A stretch of 64,000 nucleotides of DNA, from contig JBAIAC010000131.1 of NCBI GenBank assembly GCA_037349315.1, forward strand, positions 1,054,001-1,118,000. Reading direction: 5' to 3'. The position numbers and the translations under genes are program-made. The stretch is from Chelydra serpentina (Eukaryota > Chordata > Testudines > Chelydridae). Below, piece after piece: positions 10,167 to 20,159 of the stretch; the first letter of the stretch is position 1, and each line of letters begins with the position of its first letter. The notes beneath the pieces are model-generated. The model ran no database searches and was not told the origin of the DNA. It saw only the letters and a program-made list of their open reading frames with translations.

Positions 10167-10444
10167 CACAGGCGCCGACTTCTGGTGGCGCTGGTGGGGG
10201 CTGATGCCGGGCCCTGCCTGCGACGCCGGGTGACGTTGCGGGGCCCCCCCCTGACGCTGACACAACGTCGCCCAGCGTCGGGGGCGGGGCCCCGCAACGT
10301 CTCCCGGTGCTGAGGTGAGTTTGCGGTGGGTCCCAGGGCTGGCGGGGAGCTAGGCGCGGGCCCTGTGCTTGGCGGGGAGCAGCACCCACCAATTTTTCCC
10401 CATGGGTGCTCCAGCCCCGGAGCACCCACAGAGTCGGTGCCTAT
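10167..10444. mobile_element. MULE-like MITE with 9 bp target duplication
   Basis: This 278 bp non-coding element lies inside the CR1 endonuclease region. The left end (ACAGGCGCCGACT) and the reverse complement of the right end (ATAGGCACCGACT) match at 11 of 13 bases. The flanks GTCCCCTAC (10158-10166 and 10445-10453) are identical 9-mers. The uninterrupted CR1 at 50890-50930 has a single GTCCCCTACAC, which serves as an empty site. A 9 bp duplication fits Mutator-like transposons, though a LINE-mobilised element is possible. A hairpin GGGTGCTCC/GGAGCACCC precedes the right end. Confidence 0.7.
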
Positions 10445-11240
10445 GTCCCCTACACGTTCCAAAAACTTCCTGGATTGTCTGTGCACCGCTGTATTGCTCT
10501 CCCAGAAGATATTGGGGTGATTAAAGTCACCCATGAGAACTAGGGCCTGTGATCTAGTAACTTCTGTTAGTTGCCTGAAGAAAGCCTCGTGCACCTCATC
10601 CCCCTGGTCTGGTGGTCTGTAGCAGACTCCCACCATGACATTACCCTTGTTGCTCACACTTCTACATTTAATCCAGAGACTCTCAGGTTTTTCTACAGTT
10701 TCACACTGGAGCTCTGAGCAGTCATACTGCTCTCTTACATACAATGCAACTCCACCTTTTCTGCCCTGCCTATCCTTCCTGAACAGTTTATATCCATCCA
10801 TGACAGTATTCCAGTCATGTGAGTTATCCCACCAAATCTCTGTTATTCCAATTACATCATAATTCCTTGAGTGTGCCAGGACTTCCAGTTCTCCCTGCTT
10901 GTTCCCCAGGCTTCTTGCATTTGTGTATAGGTACTTAAGGTAACTCACTGATCGTCCTGCTGTCCCAGTATGGGGCAGGAGCCTTCCCCTCTTGCACTCA
11001 CCTACTTGTGCTTCCTCCTGGTATCCCACTTGCCCCTGGGCTTTGGTCTCCTTACCCCGGTGAACCTAGTTTAAAGCCCTTCTCACTAGGCTAGCCAGCC
11101 TGCTTGCAAAGATGCTCTTCCCTCTCTTCGTTAGGTGGAGCCCGTCTCTGCCTAGCACTTCTTCTTGGAACACCATCACATGGTCAAAGAATCCAACCCT
11201 TCTCTCCGACACCATCTGCGTAGCCCTCCTCCATGCACCA

Positions 11241-11800
11241 TGCCCTCATGTGCTCCCTGTGCACACATAACCCTAGCACATGCTGCCAGGTGATACTTAG
11301 CCCCCAAATTTAGGCTGAGCAGAAACAGGTTGGAATTTAAAAGAGCCCGATTGACCCACCCCCTTGCCCCAATTGCAAACCAAACATCACAGCAGGGGCT
11401 GGAGCCTGAGAGCTACAAAGTGAAACTGACAAGAAGCCAAATGGAAACTGACCAGGCTGGCGTCACTGGTGGCGTTGACCTGGGGCGTGGAGATTACACT
11501 ATAAAACCCGCTCATGTACCATCATCGCTTGGTAATTAAGAAATCAGGGCCTGACCTGCCCTTTCCCTGCCTTGGCCAGCCAATGGGGGAAGCGGAGCAG
11601 AATCCTGGTGCTGTATCTTTAAATTCATGCCCCCCTTGGTGTCCTTTCATGTCACGGGGCCATGCCCTGTATGGGGATTTGTCCCTTCATGCCTCAGGTT
11701 CCCCCAAACAGCCCTGCAGACAGGTCCCCCTCCTGTGAGCCAGCCAGTTCCAGTCACCCCCACAGGTCCCAGCCAATCCTGAGCTGAACTGTGGGGGACA
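11241..11800. other. Unassigned intergenic DNA
   Basis: No gene or named repeat was recognised. Two small open frames (11330-11539 and 11514-11738, +) have no features that would support a protein. Confidence 0.4.
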
Positions 11801-11814
11801 GACAGTCATTTGGG

Positions 11815-12235
11815 GAGCCCAGGGCACTGGGGAGCAGGGGCTGCGGGTCGGGAGTGAGGGGCACTGGCAGAGCTAGGGGGAGCCCAGGGCTGGGCTAGCA
11901 GGGGGCTGCGGGTTGAGAGTATGGGGCACTGGCAGAACTGGGGGGGCAGAGCTGAGCTAGCGGGGCTGTGGGTCAGGAGTGCGGGGCACCGGCAGAGCTG
12001 GGCTAGCAGGGGCTGTGGGTCAGGAGTGAGGGGTACCGGCAGAGCTGGGGGGAGCCCAGGGCTGGGCTAGCAGGGGGCTGTGGGTCAAGAGTGAGGGGCA
12101 CTGGCAGAATTGTGGGGGCAGAGCTGGGATAGCAGGGGCTGTGGGTCAGGAGTGAGGGGCACCGGAAGAGCTGGGGGGAGCCCAGGGCTGGGCTAGCTGT
12201 GGCTGTGGGTCAAGAGTGAGGGATACCGGTAGATA
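11815..12235. repeat. Minisatellite, about 60-70 bp units
   Basis: Repeats of GGGGGAGCCCAGGGCTGGGCTAGC, GGGGCTGTGGGTCAGGAGTG and AGGGGCACCGGCAGAGCTG run about six times from 11815 to 12235, with small differences. No coding function was seen. Confidence 0.8.
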
Positions 12236-12239
12236 TTGG

Positions 12240-13430
12240 CACTGACCCCAGTGTTCAGTCTAAGCCAAAATGTGGGGGATTCATGTCTTTGTCTAAGCCC
12301 CCCTGCAGCCTGGCACATTCCCCCACCACACACCCCGAGGAGATGGGGGGGGGGGGCGCTGGGAAGGGCAGAAGTTAAACACTGACAGCTGGCAGAGGCC
12401 AGGTGCATGTGGGCGTGGCTCCCAGGGCCGCCCCATGGCACGGAGCCGGGGGGATCGGCTCGTAGCTGGGAAGGGTGGCGCTGGCATCCGCGTCCGCAGG
12501 GACCTGACCTTTCCCAGCCATCAACATTTAACTTCTGCGCCGGGCCCTTCCCAGCTCCCTGCCTCGGCAAGATCCACCCTCACGCCCCCACCATTCCCCC
12601 AGCAGCCTCCCACCGGTCCGGGTTGTTATAGTTACAGTCCGGCAGAAGATGGGGGAGCGGGGCTGGGGAAGGGGAAACCCTAAAGATTTCTGACAGGATT
12701 GGCTTGGGCAGGAGGGGGGCATGGGGGAGAGAGGGAGGGGATCGGTGGGGGGATGGTTGCGTGTGGGGATAGATGGGGGACGGGCTGGTCCAGGGCGGGC
12801 AGTGAAGGGGATCTGGAGCCTTTCCCTGTTCCTGTCTCAACCCAGCTCCACCAGGTGCTGCCCTGAAGCCAGCCCTGCCTGCCAGGGGAGAGTGCCCCCT
12901 GCTGAGCCTCCCACTCCCTGCAGCACAGCGCCCCCTAGCGCCGCTCTGGGGGTCAGTCCTGCCTGCCAGGGGAGAGCACCCCCTGCTGAGACCCCCGCCC
13001 TGCTCCCTGCAGTCCAGCGCAGTGGTACAATGGGTGTAGGGGACGCTCTCCCCTCACTGTCAGTGCAGCAACCTGTTTCTCACTCCAATTTTCAGACCCA
13101 ATGACTCCACTCACTCCCCACAACCCCCACCAGACAGACTGGTCCTGCTCCGATCACCTGCCGGCAGCACTGGAAGCCAATGACCCCAGCTGTGCTTCTG
13201 GGCCAGGATCTCCACGTGGGCATCCATCGCAGGCCCAGCTGCCTGGAGCCCAAGCTTCCCCATCCAAAGAGATAGCAGGCAACTCCCAAGCTAGCATCCC
13301 AGCCCCCTCCCCCGTTGCTTCTGTCAGCACGGCTTGTCCATCCCAACCCTGCACATAGGGCAGAACCAGCTCCACATTAGAGATGGGGAAACTGAGGCAT
13401 GGAAAGGGCTGGGTATATAACCCAGGAGTC
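12240..13430. other. GC-rich intergenic DNA with short repeats
   Basis: Around 12850-13020 two copies of CTGCCTGCCAGGGGAGAG, CCCCCTGCTGAG and CTCCCTGCAG resemble, in reverse, the minisatellite at 14020-14450. The rest is unassigned. No gene was recognised. Confidence 0.45.
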
Positions 13431-13431
13431 A

Positions 13432-13530
13432 TAGAATCATAGAATATCAGAGTTGGAAGGGAGCTCAGGAGGTATCTAGTCCAACCACCTGCTCAAAGCA
13501 GGACCAATCCCTAACTAAAAGTCATCCCAG
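13432..13530 (-). mobile_element. CR1 3' tail fragment
   Basis: TCATAGAATCATAGAATATC, then GTTGGAAGGGAGCTCAGGAGG and CTGCTCAAAGCAGGACCAAT: a diverged, strongly 5'-truncated CR1 end on the minus strand. Confidence 0.8.
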
Positions 13531-13534
13531 CTGG

Positions 13535-13700
13535 CTCCCAGCCCACCCTGCTCTAACCCACCAGCCCCCCCTTACCCTCCCAGAGACTGGGAGAGAACCC
13601 AGGAGTCCTGCCTCCCAGCCCTCCTGCTCTAACCCACCAGGCCCCACTCCCCTCATAGAGCTGGGGAGAGAACCCAAGAGTCCTGGCTCCCAGCCCCTGC
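13535..13700. repeat. Short tandem block (AACCCAGGAGTCCTG family)
   Basis: Two to three units of about 70 bp contain CTGGGGAGAGAACCCAGGAG, TCCTGGCTCCCAGCCC and CTGCTCTAACCCACC. The same unit recurs at 24236-24365. The origin is unknown to me. Confidence 0.6.
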
Positions 13701-14019
13701 CACATTCTACCCAAATGGGGAGGGGGGAACTTCCCCCTTCACCTGCATTTACCCCTAGGGTGCTCATAGGCATGGGGGAGGGGCTGTAATTAAGCCCATG
13801 GGTGAGAAGTGCCCTTGATTGCATTTCCATTTAAAAGAGCGCTAATGACACTTCCCTTCCCTTTCCTGTACCGAGGCCCAGCTCTGCCCTTGCACAGAGC
13901 TGATGCCAGTGCCTGGTGCAGCTAAGTATGGTGGGGGGAGCAGATGAGACCCCGTCTCGGGGAAGGTATGTATGGGGGGAGCGGGAATCCAGATGGAGGC
14001 CCCAAGCCCTCACAAATCT
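13701..14019. other. Unassigned spacer
   Basis: This is GC-rich sequence between two tandem arrays. I see no gene, LTR or inverted repeat here. Confidence 0.4.
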
Positions 14020-14450
14020 CTCCCGGCTGTGCAGGGCTGGCCCCAGGGTGGCACTGTGCTGCAGGGAGTGGGGCAAGAGGCTCAGCAGGGGGCATTCTCC
14101 CCTGGCAGGCAAGGCTGGCCCAAGGGAGGCACTAGGAGGCCCTGGGAGGCAAGGAGTGGGGTGGGGGTTCAGCAGGGGGTGCTCTCCCCTGGCAGGCAGG
14201 GCTGGTCCAAGGGCGGTGCTGAGACGCTGGGGGGGGCAAGGAGTGGGGCGGGCTCAGCAGGGGGCGCTGGGCTGGCTCAAGGGCAGCGCTAGAGGGCTCT
14301 GTACTGCCAGGAGTGAGGCAGGGTGCTCAGCAGGGGGTACTCTCCCCTGGCAGGCAGGGCTGGCCCCAGGGTGGCGCTGCGGGCAAGGAGCGGGGTGGTG
14401 GACACAGCAGGGAGCACTCTCCCCTGGCAGGCAGGGCTACTCCCCGGGCA
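14020..14450. repeat. Minisatellite, about 70-80 bp units
   Basis: The motif CAGCAGGGGGCGCTCTCCCC, followed by TGGCAGGCAGGGCTGGCC, CAAGGGCGGCGCT and GCAAGGAGTGGGG, is repeated about five times. Several overlapping 100-260 codon open frames cross it in all plus frames. That is expected for stop-poor repeats and is not evidence of a gene. Confidence 0.75.
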
Positions 14451-14852
14451 GCCGCCCCCTCCGGCTTCCAGCTCCGCGGGGCTCCCGGCTCAGCCGCCGC
14501 CGCCCCTGGCTCCGGCTCAGCCACGGAGCCAGGAGGCAGCCACAGCCATCCCCCACCCCACTCCCTCAGCTCCTGGCTCAGCCACCCCCCCCCCCCCCGG
14601 CTCCTGGTTCAGCTGGGAGGTGGGCGGCAGCCGCGGCAACCTGTGGAGCCGGGAGGCAGCCACAGCGAGACCCCCCCAAAATCCTGGTGCCCTAGGCCAT
14701 CGCCTAGGGTCGCCTAGTGGGCACGCCGGCCCTGTGGCTAACGACCACTCCTGGAGGCTGCGTCAATGGGCTGCGGGTGCTCCCTGCCATGGCGTTCTTT
14801 GTGCTCACCCAGGTGTTGGGGAACGGGGACAGCCTTCGCCGGAGAGCTGGGA
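14451..14852. other. GC-rich unassigned DNA
   Basis: Pro/Ala-rich open frames here reflect composition (a poly-C run at 14585-14600, CAGCCACAGC repetition). The tail includes GGAGCCGGGAGGCAGCC and GGGCACGCCGGCCCTG, the latter resembling the CGGCCCTG end of the MITE at 49031-49350. A decayed MITE is possible. Confidence 0.35.
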
Positions 14853-15025
14853 TTAGGGTGACCAGATGAGAAGACTCGAAAATCGGGACTTCCCACCCCC
14901 CACCCCCCCAAAAAAAAAACGGAAGAGCCTCTGCCGCCGAAGTTGTTGAGCAAAAAAAAAAAACCCGGAAGACTAAAAATCAGGACAAAAGGCACGCGAG
15001 ACAAATGGTCAAAAATAGGGACGGT
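14853..15025. repeat. Diverged repeat with GGGTGACCAGATG end
   Basis: It begins TTAGGGTGACCAGATG, followed by AAAATCGGGACTT, and later has AAAATCAGGACAAAAGG and AAAAATAGGGACGG. I know this end sequence from a dispersed repeat of birds and reptiles but cannot name the family from sequence alone. Two long A-runs interrupt it. Confidence 0.45.
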
Positions 15026-15659
15026 CCACGCGTGGGGTTCTGAACACCGCCTGCCTCTCAAATAACGGGAATCGGAGCCCCGGGCACGACAGGGCCCCAA
15101 TCTCAGTCGGGGGTGGGGGGGGGGTCTGGGCAGCACAAACTCCATGCGCACTCCTCCTCTTTATCCCCCACCCCGCCCCTGCGTGGCTATCCCTGGGCAA
15201 TGGGCGGGGTCCTGGGGTGGGACTGTCATCCAGACCTTGTGGGGCATGGGGAATGAATCCCCCCCTCAGAGTATTTGAGGAGACCCTCTCCTTCTTCCCA
15301 CCCTTTCTCCCGTCCTCCAATCAGCTGCCTCACCGTGCAAGATTGACAGCTTGTACTAGTCCCACCTCTCCTCTTTTTGCCGCCATTCTCTTCCTGGTTC
15401 TCCAATCAAGCGCCTCTCTCGGTAGGATTGGCAGAGCTGCTTCCCATCCCAGTCTCTTCTCCAGGCTCCCCTCACCAACAGTCACTCAAGCGGAGCGGGC
15501 GCTCCTCTGCGCCGCCTCCCCTCGCACCAACTGCCACTCAAGTGGCGCGCGCACTTTCTCCGTGTCCCTTCCTCATTGGCTCCCTAACAGGCTCGTGCTC
15601 CTCTCCAGAGCGTCCGTTGCTCGGTTCCGTGGGGAGACGCTGCGGGTGGGGGAGACCCG
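15026..15659. other. Unassigned GC-rich DNA
   Basis: Pyrimidine-rich tracts and a 205-codon plus-strand open frame (15217-15834) occur here, without any domain I recognise. Paired CCAATCA-type motifs (TCCAATCAGCTGCC and CTCCAATCAAGCGCC) hint at an old promoter or LTR, but this is weak. Confidence 0.3.
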
Positions 15660-16207
15660 CGGGGCGAGTTGGAGTGGAGCGTGCGGGGCAGGGGTGAGGC
15701 GGGGCAGGGGTGAGGTGCGGGTGAGGGAAGGGGCAGATGTGAAGGGGTGGGGGAGGCATGGCGGAGGAGTGGGGAGTGGCAGGTTGAAGGAGGGAGTAGC
15801 TTGTGGGGAGGGGAGAGACAGGTGGAAAGGGTAGCTGTGGGAGCAGGGGCAGGTGAGGGCAGGGGCAGGTGGGAGGGGTGTGGAGGTGAGGGGTGGGTTT
15901 CAGAGGGAAGGGTGTGTGGGAGAGGGCAAGTGAGGAGAGGGGGTAGGTTGCAGAGGGAGGGAATAGGTGGGGAGCGGGCAACGGGGGGACAGGTGGAAAG
16001 GGTAGCTGGGAGGGAGATGGGCAGGTCAGGGAAGGGGCAGATGTGAAGGGGAGGGGGAAGTGTGTGGAGAGTGAGGGGGCAGGTTGAAGGAGGGGCAGCT
16101 GGGGGAGGGAGCTGGTGTGGGAAGGGGCAGGGGGGAAGGGTAGCTGTGGGGGAGGGGCAGTTGTGGAGGGAAGGGGCAGGTGGGGGAGGGGAGGTGCAGA
16201 TGCGGGA
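15660..16207. repeat. G-rich purine minisatellite
   Basis: Irregular short units such as GGGGCAGGTGGGAGGGG, GGAGGGGGCAGGTTG and GAAGGGTAGCTGTGGG fill the stretch. It abuts the inverted integrase fragment of ERV-1 at 16208, so the boundary is probably a rearrangement breakpoint. A similar but shorter tract lies at 23790-23935. Confidence 0.75.
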
Positions 16208-16605
16208 GTGGGAGTGATTTCACTGGAGAGGTAACAAAACAGCTATGTATAGCCCTTGGAATCAAGCAAAGATTTCACATTGCAGGCCACCCACAGTCAT
16301 CTGGGCTGGTTGAACAAACCAACCGAACCCTGAAAACTGCTCTACGAAAGGTGATAGAATCATCCGGACGAGATTGGGACAGGCACCTGCCTATGATTTT
16401 AATGGCTATCAGATCAACCATAGGGGCTCATGAATTTACACCCCATGAAGTGCTCTTTGGAGGGCCAATGAGAACTCCAAAGGCATGGTGGTTGCCAGGA
16501 GGGGTGCCCCCAGATGAGTTTAAGCCGAGACAGACAACAGATGATTATATCAAAGAACTCCTTAAAACTATCACTGAAACTCAAACGGCAACTGCAATTC
16601 ATTTA
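16208..16605 (+). pseudogene. ERV-1 integrase core fragment, inverted
   Basis: The plus strand encodes part of a retroviral integrase catalytic domain: DFTGEVTKQL, then HIAGHPQSSGLVEQTNRTLK with the active-site glutamate, then LMAIRSTIGAHEFTPHEVLFG. The integrase inserts viral DNA into the host genome. The rest of this provirus lies on the minus strand from 16606 upward, and its integrase stops where this fragment should begin. The piece is therefore inverted relative to its own element. It abuts a minisatellite on the left. It is a fragment and not functional. Confidence 0.85.
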
Positions 16606-17123
16606 ATGATGTTGGGAATCCCGAACCGACTGAAAGCATGTTCTAGCAGTAGCTTGACAGTATTTAATGCAGTACACTTTCTGGTGGAGTACACCTCTAT
16701 CCATTTACTAAATGAATCCACCACCACTAGGCAATGAATATTTCCATTTCTTGTGCGAGGAAGAGGCCCTATATTGTCTATTTGAATACTGTGCCAAGGA
16801 CCTCCTGTAGTCTGATGTAACAGAGGGCCTTTCCTGATGCGGGGGTCAGGGTTATTTGCAGCACACTGAAGACAGTTATTAACATGATGTTCCGTGTCCT
16901 GTATGATACTAGGCCACCATCCTACTGAAGATAGACGATGTAGAGTCTTCTGTAACCTGAAATGTCCCTGAGCATGTGACAGTTGAATCAATTCTCCCCT
17001 TAGTACTGATGGGATGACCAATACAGGAAGTTGCATTTCCTTATCTTTATTGCCTTCTTTTTCTGCCATCACTAGACCTGAATTATGTTGATAGATAGAT
17101 AGTCCACAGCTTACTTTTGCCAT
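16606..17123 (-). pseudogene. ERV-1 integrase, N-terminal half
   Basis: The zinc-binding region is seen as HAQGHFRLQKTLHRL and CLQCAANN (an HHCC-type arrangement). The start of the core follows as QIDNIGPLPR and LVVVDSFSKWIEVYS with a catalytic aspartate. The reading stops at FGIPNI, where the inverted segment begins. Integrase is normally processed from the Gag-Pol polyprotein. Its neighbours upstream on the minus strand are RNase H and RT of the same element. Confidence 0.85.
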
Positions 17124-18056
17124 TCTTGAGGAGGAGTTGTATTTCTGGATCCTTCTGTTGTAGCTTGATGATGTCGCTACATTCTGGTGGAATGGAATTC
17201 GTCAAGGCCTGGATAGTAGGTCCTACCTTGTCCCATAGTGATTCAGGACCCATTTTAGCTTGCTTGGCTAATTTGTCCACCTGGTTGTTAAGTATAGATA
17301 TCTCCGCCAAGTTCCTCCGATGTGCTCGCACCTTAAACAGGTAAGTATCCCCTGATCTTTGCTCCGCCAATTGCCAGGCATAGTGAAGATACCTGGCATA
17401 GGCCACTGAGTGATCATCGCTGGTTTTCATGTCTCTTGTTTTCCATACAAGCATCCAGTCGACGAATGCTCTGGTAACCCAATCTGAGTCAGTACAAATG
17501 GTAATGTTGACGGAGGGATCTGCATTTTCCAGTGCTGATATTACTGCCACCACTTCTGCGGCTTGAGCTGAATGTTGTTTGATGGTGCCTTGAAACACCT
17601 TGCCTGATACAACATGCATGGTTGCTGCCATCCACTACCCAGAGATCCCTCTTCTGGGCTTTGGCATCCTCAAATTTCTCCTCTAGCCTGAATGGGGATT
17701 GGATCTCTGGTGGAATTGTTGGAAGGATAGGACATTCATGATCTGTGATGGAATTATCATCTGGGACTGCTATGCAAAGTGCAAATGGAATCTTGCCCGG
17801 TGTGTTGGTTTTTTAAACAGTGATGTCTTCGTTGATGAGGGCAAAGGTCCAGTTCGCCAATCTGGGATGGCTCACTCTCCCTGAATTTTCTCGGCCAGAG
17901 AGCACATACCTCACTGGGGTATGGGTGGTCCTCAATAGGATAGGTGACATTCCTATTATATATTCCCAGTGGGCCATTGCCCAAACTAGGGCTAGCACTT
18001 CCCTCTCGCAGGCAGTAAACTGTGACTCTATTGGTGTCAGAATTCGAGAAGCATAG
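17083..18056 (-). pseudogene. ERV-1 RNase H / tether region
   Basis: The minus strand from 18056 downward encodes the start (ASRILTPIESQFTACEREVL), then after breaks near 17640-17810 the RNase H body with TICTDSDWVTRAF and a terminal NQVDKLAKQA. The enzyme degrades the RNA strand of RNA:DNA hybrids during reverse transcription. A stop and frame changes around 17635-17800 interrupt it. A foreign solo LTR (18057-18619) separates it from the RT. Confidence 0.8.
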
Positions 18057-18619
18057 TGTGACGAACTAGGACTGTTGTTAATGTTTTCCCTAAGTACTGT
18101 GTGGGTGCCTCGGTTTCCCCTATGCAGTGCTTAAGTTTCTAGGTGGTGGAACAAGAATGCATAAGTGTTACAGAGGGGCCTGAACACAGAAAAGGGCTGA
18201 CACTCGGTCTAGCAACCAATGGCCCCGGGCTCTCCCCTGCAAAGGTATAAGCTGAAGGTGTTCGAACAAAGGAATCAGGTGACCTCCTGGCCCGGAAAGC
18301 AGACAAAGGGGGAGGAGGGGCTGAATAGTTTCAGTTTAAAGCTGGCTTGGAAAAAGGAGGGGAGGGGGGCAGACAGGATCTGGCCTCCCTGCCCCGTTTG
18401 AAGCTGTGGGGTAAAATGCAGGGAGCCCCAGGCTGGGGTCTCAGCTCCCTGCCCCCCCGGAAGGACCCGACTGAGGGGTCCTGGATGTACTGACAAGCTC
18501 TGGTTGAACTGTGTTCCTGGCATCTCTAATAAACCTTCTGTTCTACTGGCTGGCTAAGACTCCCAGTAAATCCGGGAAAAAGGGGTGCAGGGCCGGACTC
18601 CCCTATACTCCGTAAGACA
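18057..18619 (+). mobile_element. Solo LTR (family A) inside ERV-1 pol
   Basis: This 563 bp element starts TGTGACGAACTAGG and ends TAAGACA (TG...CA). It carries TATAAG near 18245 and AATAAA near 18531, so sense is plus, opposite to its host ERV. A near-identical element in the other orientation lies at 57546-58118. Flanks share only TAG/ATAG. It sits exactly between RT and RNase H codons, and the host sequence resumes on both sides. Confidence 0.85.
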
Positions 18620-19677
18620 TAGGCAACCAGCTTCACAGATGTCCCTTGTTGCTGTAACAAGACTGCACTGATGGCTGACTTAGTGCTGGCAATTTGCAGG
18701 TGGAACGGCTTACTAGGATCAGGAAATGCTAAGGCAGGTGCTTCCACTAAGGCTTTTTTAAGCAGCATAGTCGCTTCTTGTTCCTCTGCTCCCCATCGCC
18801 ATTCCCGGTTCTTTCTCAGCAGGTTGTAGAGGGGCTTGGCCTTTTCACTGAAGTTTTTGATGAAATCCCTCAAAAATCCTACCAAGCCTAGGAATGATCG
18901 TAATGTGCTGATGTCTGATGGGGAAGGAAGGTTGGAGATTAGTTCCATTCAGGCCCCTGTGGAACCCAGCTGAACTCCAAGATAACTTATTTCCTGCTTC
19001 AGCAGCTGTGCCTTCTCTGGATTTATCAGAAAGCCTGTTGTTTGTATGGCCTCCAGCACCTCATCCAATGCCTTAAGGTTGTCTTCCCTAGTTTTGGTTG
19101 CAATCAGCACGTCATCCACCTAGCTGATTACACAGTCTGCATACCTCAGGTTTTTCCACATTGCAGCTACATGTTGATGGCAAATGCTAGGTGCATTATG
19201 CAGCCCTTGTGGTACCCATGTAAATGTAAGCTGTCTGTTATCATAAGTAAATGCAAATTTATGTTGACATGATTGATGAAGGGGTATCGGGGGAAAAAAA
19301 GCATTGGCCAGGTCTAATACTGAGTACCATCGCACTCCCACCGTTATTAAAGCCATAATCTCAGGAAATTTGGCCACCACAGGTGCCACCCTTGGTGTCA
19401 CTTTATTTAAGGCACGATAGTCCATTGTAAGGTGCCAGGACTTCCCATCTGATTTTCTCACTGGCCATATGGGGGAATTACATCGGCTATCGCAGGTGAT
19501 TAGCACTCCTTGCTGCATTAAGGCCTCTATGGTTGGTTGAATTCCCATCTGTGCCTCACCTAAGAACTTATATTGCCTCATGGGCTTAGGATCAGGTCCA
19601 TTGACCTTAACCAGCGCTTTTATTTTCCCACAGCTCAATTTGGAAGTTGCAAAGGTTTTTAGATGTTTGCCAGCCAC
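18620..19677 (-). pseudogene. ERV-1 reverse transcriptase
   Basis: The palm and fingers are seen as PVRKSDGKSWHLTMDYRALN, VLDLANAFF and WVPQGLHNAPSI. The thumb and connection follow as LRSFLGLVGFLRDFIKNF and LAFPDPSKPFHLQ. The catalytic region keeps VDDV near 19110, but the codon preceding it is a TAG stop where a tyrosine is expected. A further frame break lies near 18950. The enzyme copied viral RNA into DNA; this copy is dead. The ORF is cut at its 3' side by the solo LTR at 18057-18619. Confidence 0.85.
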
Positions 19678-19695
19678 TTGGATTACTTCCTCTTC

Positions 19696-20145
19696 CTACT
19701 TAGGCAGGAAGAGAGCCTCGGGTGCTTTGGTGGCTGCTACCTGATGTGCTGCTGGGATGATATTGCCTGCTTCGCCTTCCTCGGCCTCGTATAGTGCCCT
19801 ATGTAATAAGTCCACGATTACCCCAAATTTCCTTAATAAATCGATACCCATTATTCCATGATCATCTAGGTTTTGCAGCCCAAACAATTCTTTTGTTCTT
19901 AAAGGTCCCAATATGCACATTAATTCCTTAGTAAAAGGATTTAGAATCCCCTTCCCATTATAAGAGACTAAAGATCTAATCTCTTTAATTGGATAGTTCT
20001 TTTTATCATGTTCTTTTATACAGAGGAGGCTGGTGGAGGCCCCAGTATCCACCAAGACTCTTGGTGTTATGCAGCCAAAATCCCCTTTCACTAAAATGTT
20101 CACAGTGGGGCGCCCCCAACGATCATTAATCAGAGGTGCCACCAT
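19696..20145 (-). pseudogene. ERV-1 aspartic protease
   Basis: It contains the retropepsin active site VLVDTGASTSL and the later hydrophobic block IMGIDLLRKFGVIVDL. The enzyme cleaves Gag-Pol during particle maturation. The 150-codon frame is open and lies directly upstream of the RT on the minus strand. Family assignment within retroviruses is uncertain. Confidence 0.8.
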
Positions 20146-20159
20146 GCCAGCCCACCCTC

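Larger units (their letters stand above)
8613..11240 (-). mobile_element. CR1 LINE, rearranged, with two nested insertions
   Basis: This is a minus-strand CR1 copy with its 3' tail at 8613 and its 5' truncation near 11240. Recognisable pieces include RT ([35 protein letters not shown] and [10 protein letters not shown]) and, at 10450-11029, endonuclease segments (VGVCYRPPDQGDE and LMGDFNHPNI). The order is scrambled. The block around 8816-8945 (cut just before LKKYG through FTKGKSC) duplicates 9451-9560 plus 9803-9833, and the RT C-terminal part is deleted. A second CR1 tail (9561-9801) and a MITE (10167-10444) are inserted. It is not functional. Confidence 0.9.

Noticed and set aside
13916..14695. 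259-codon plus-strand frame
   Set aside because: It runs through a minisatellite, and two other plus frames are also open there.
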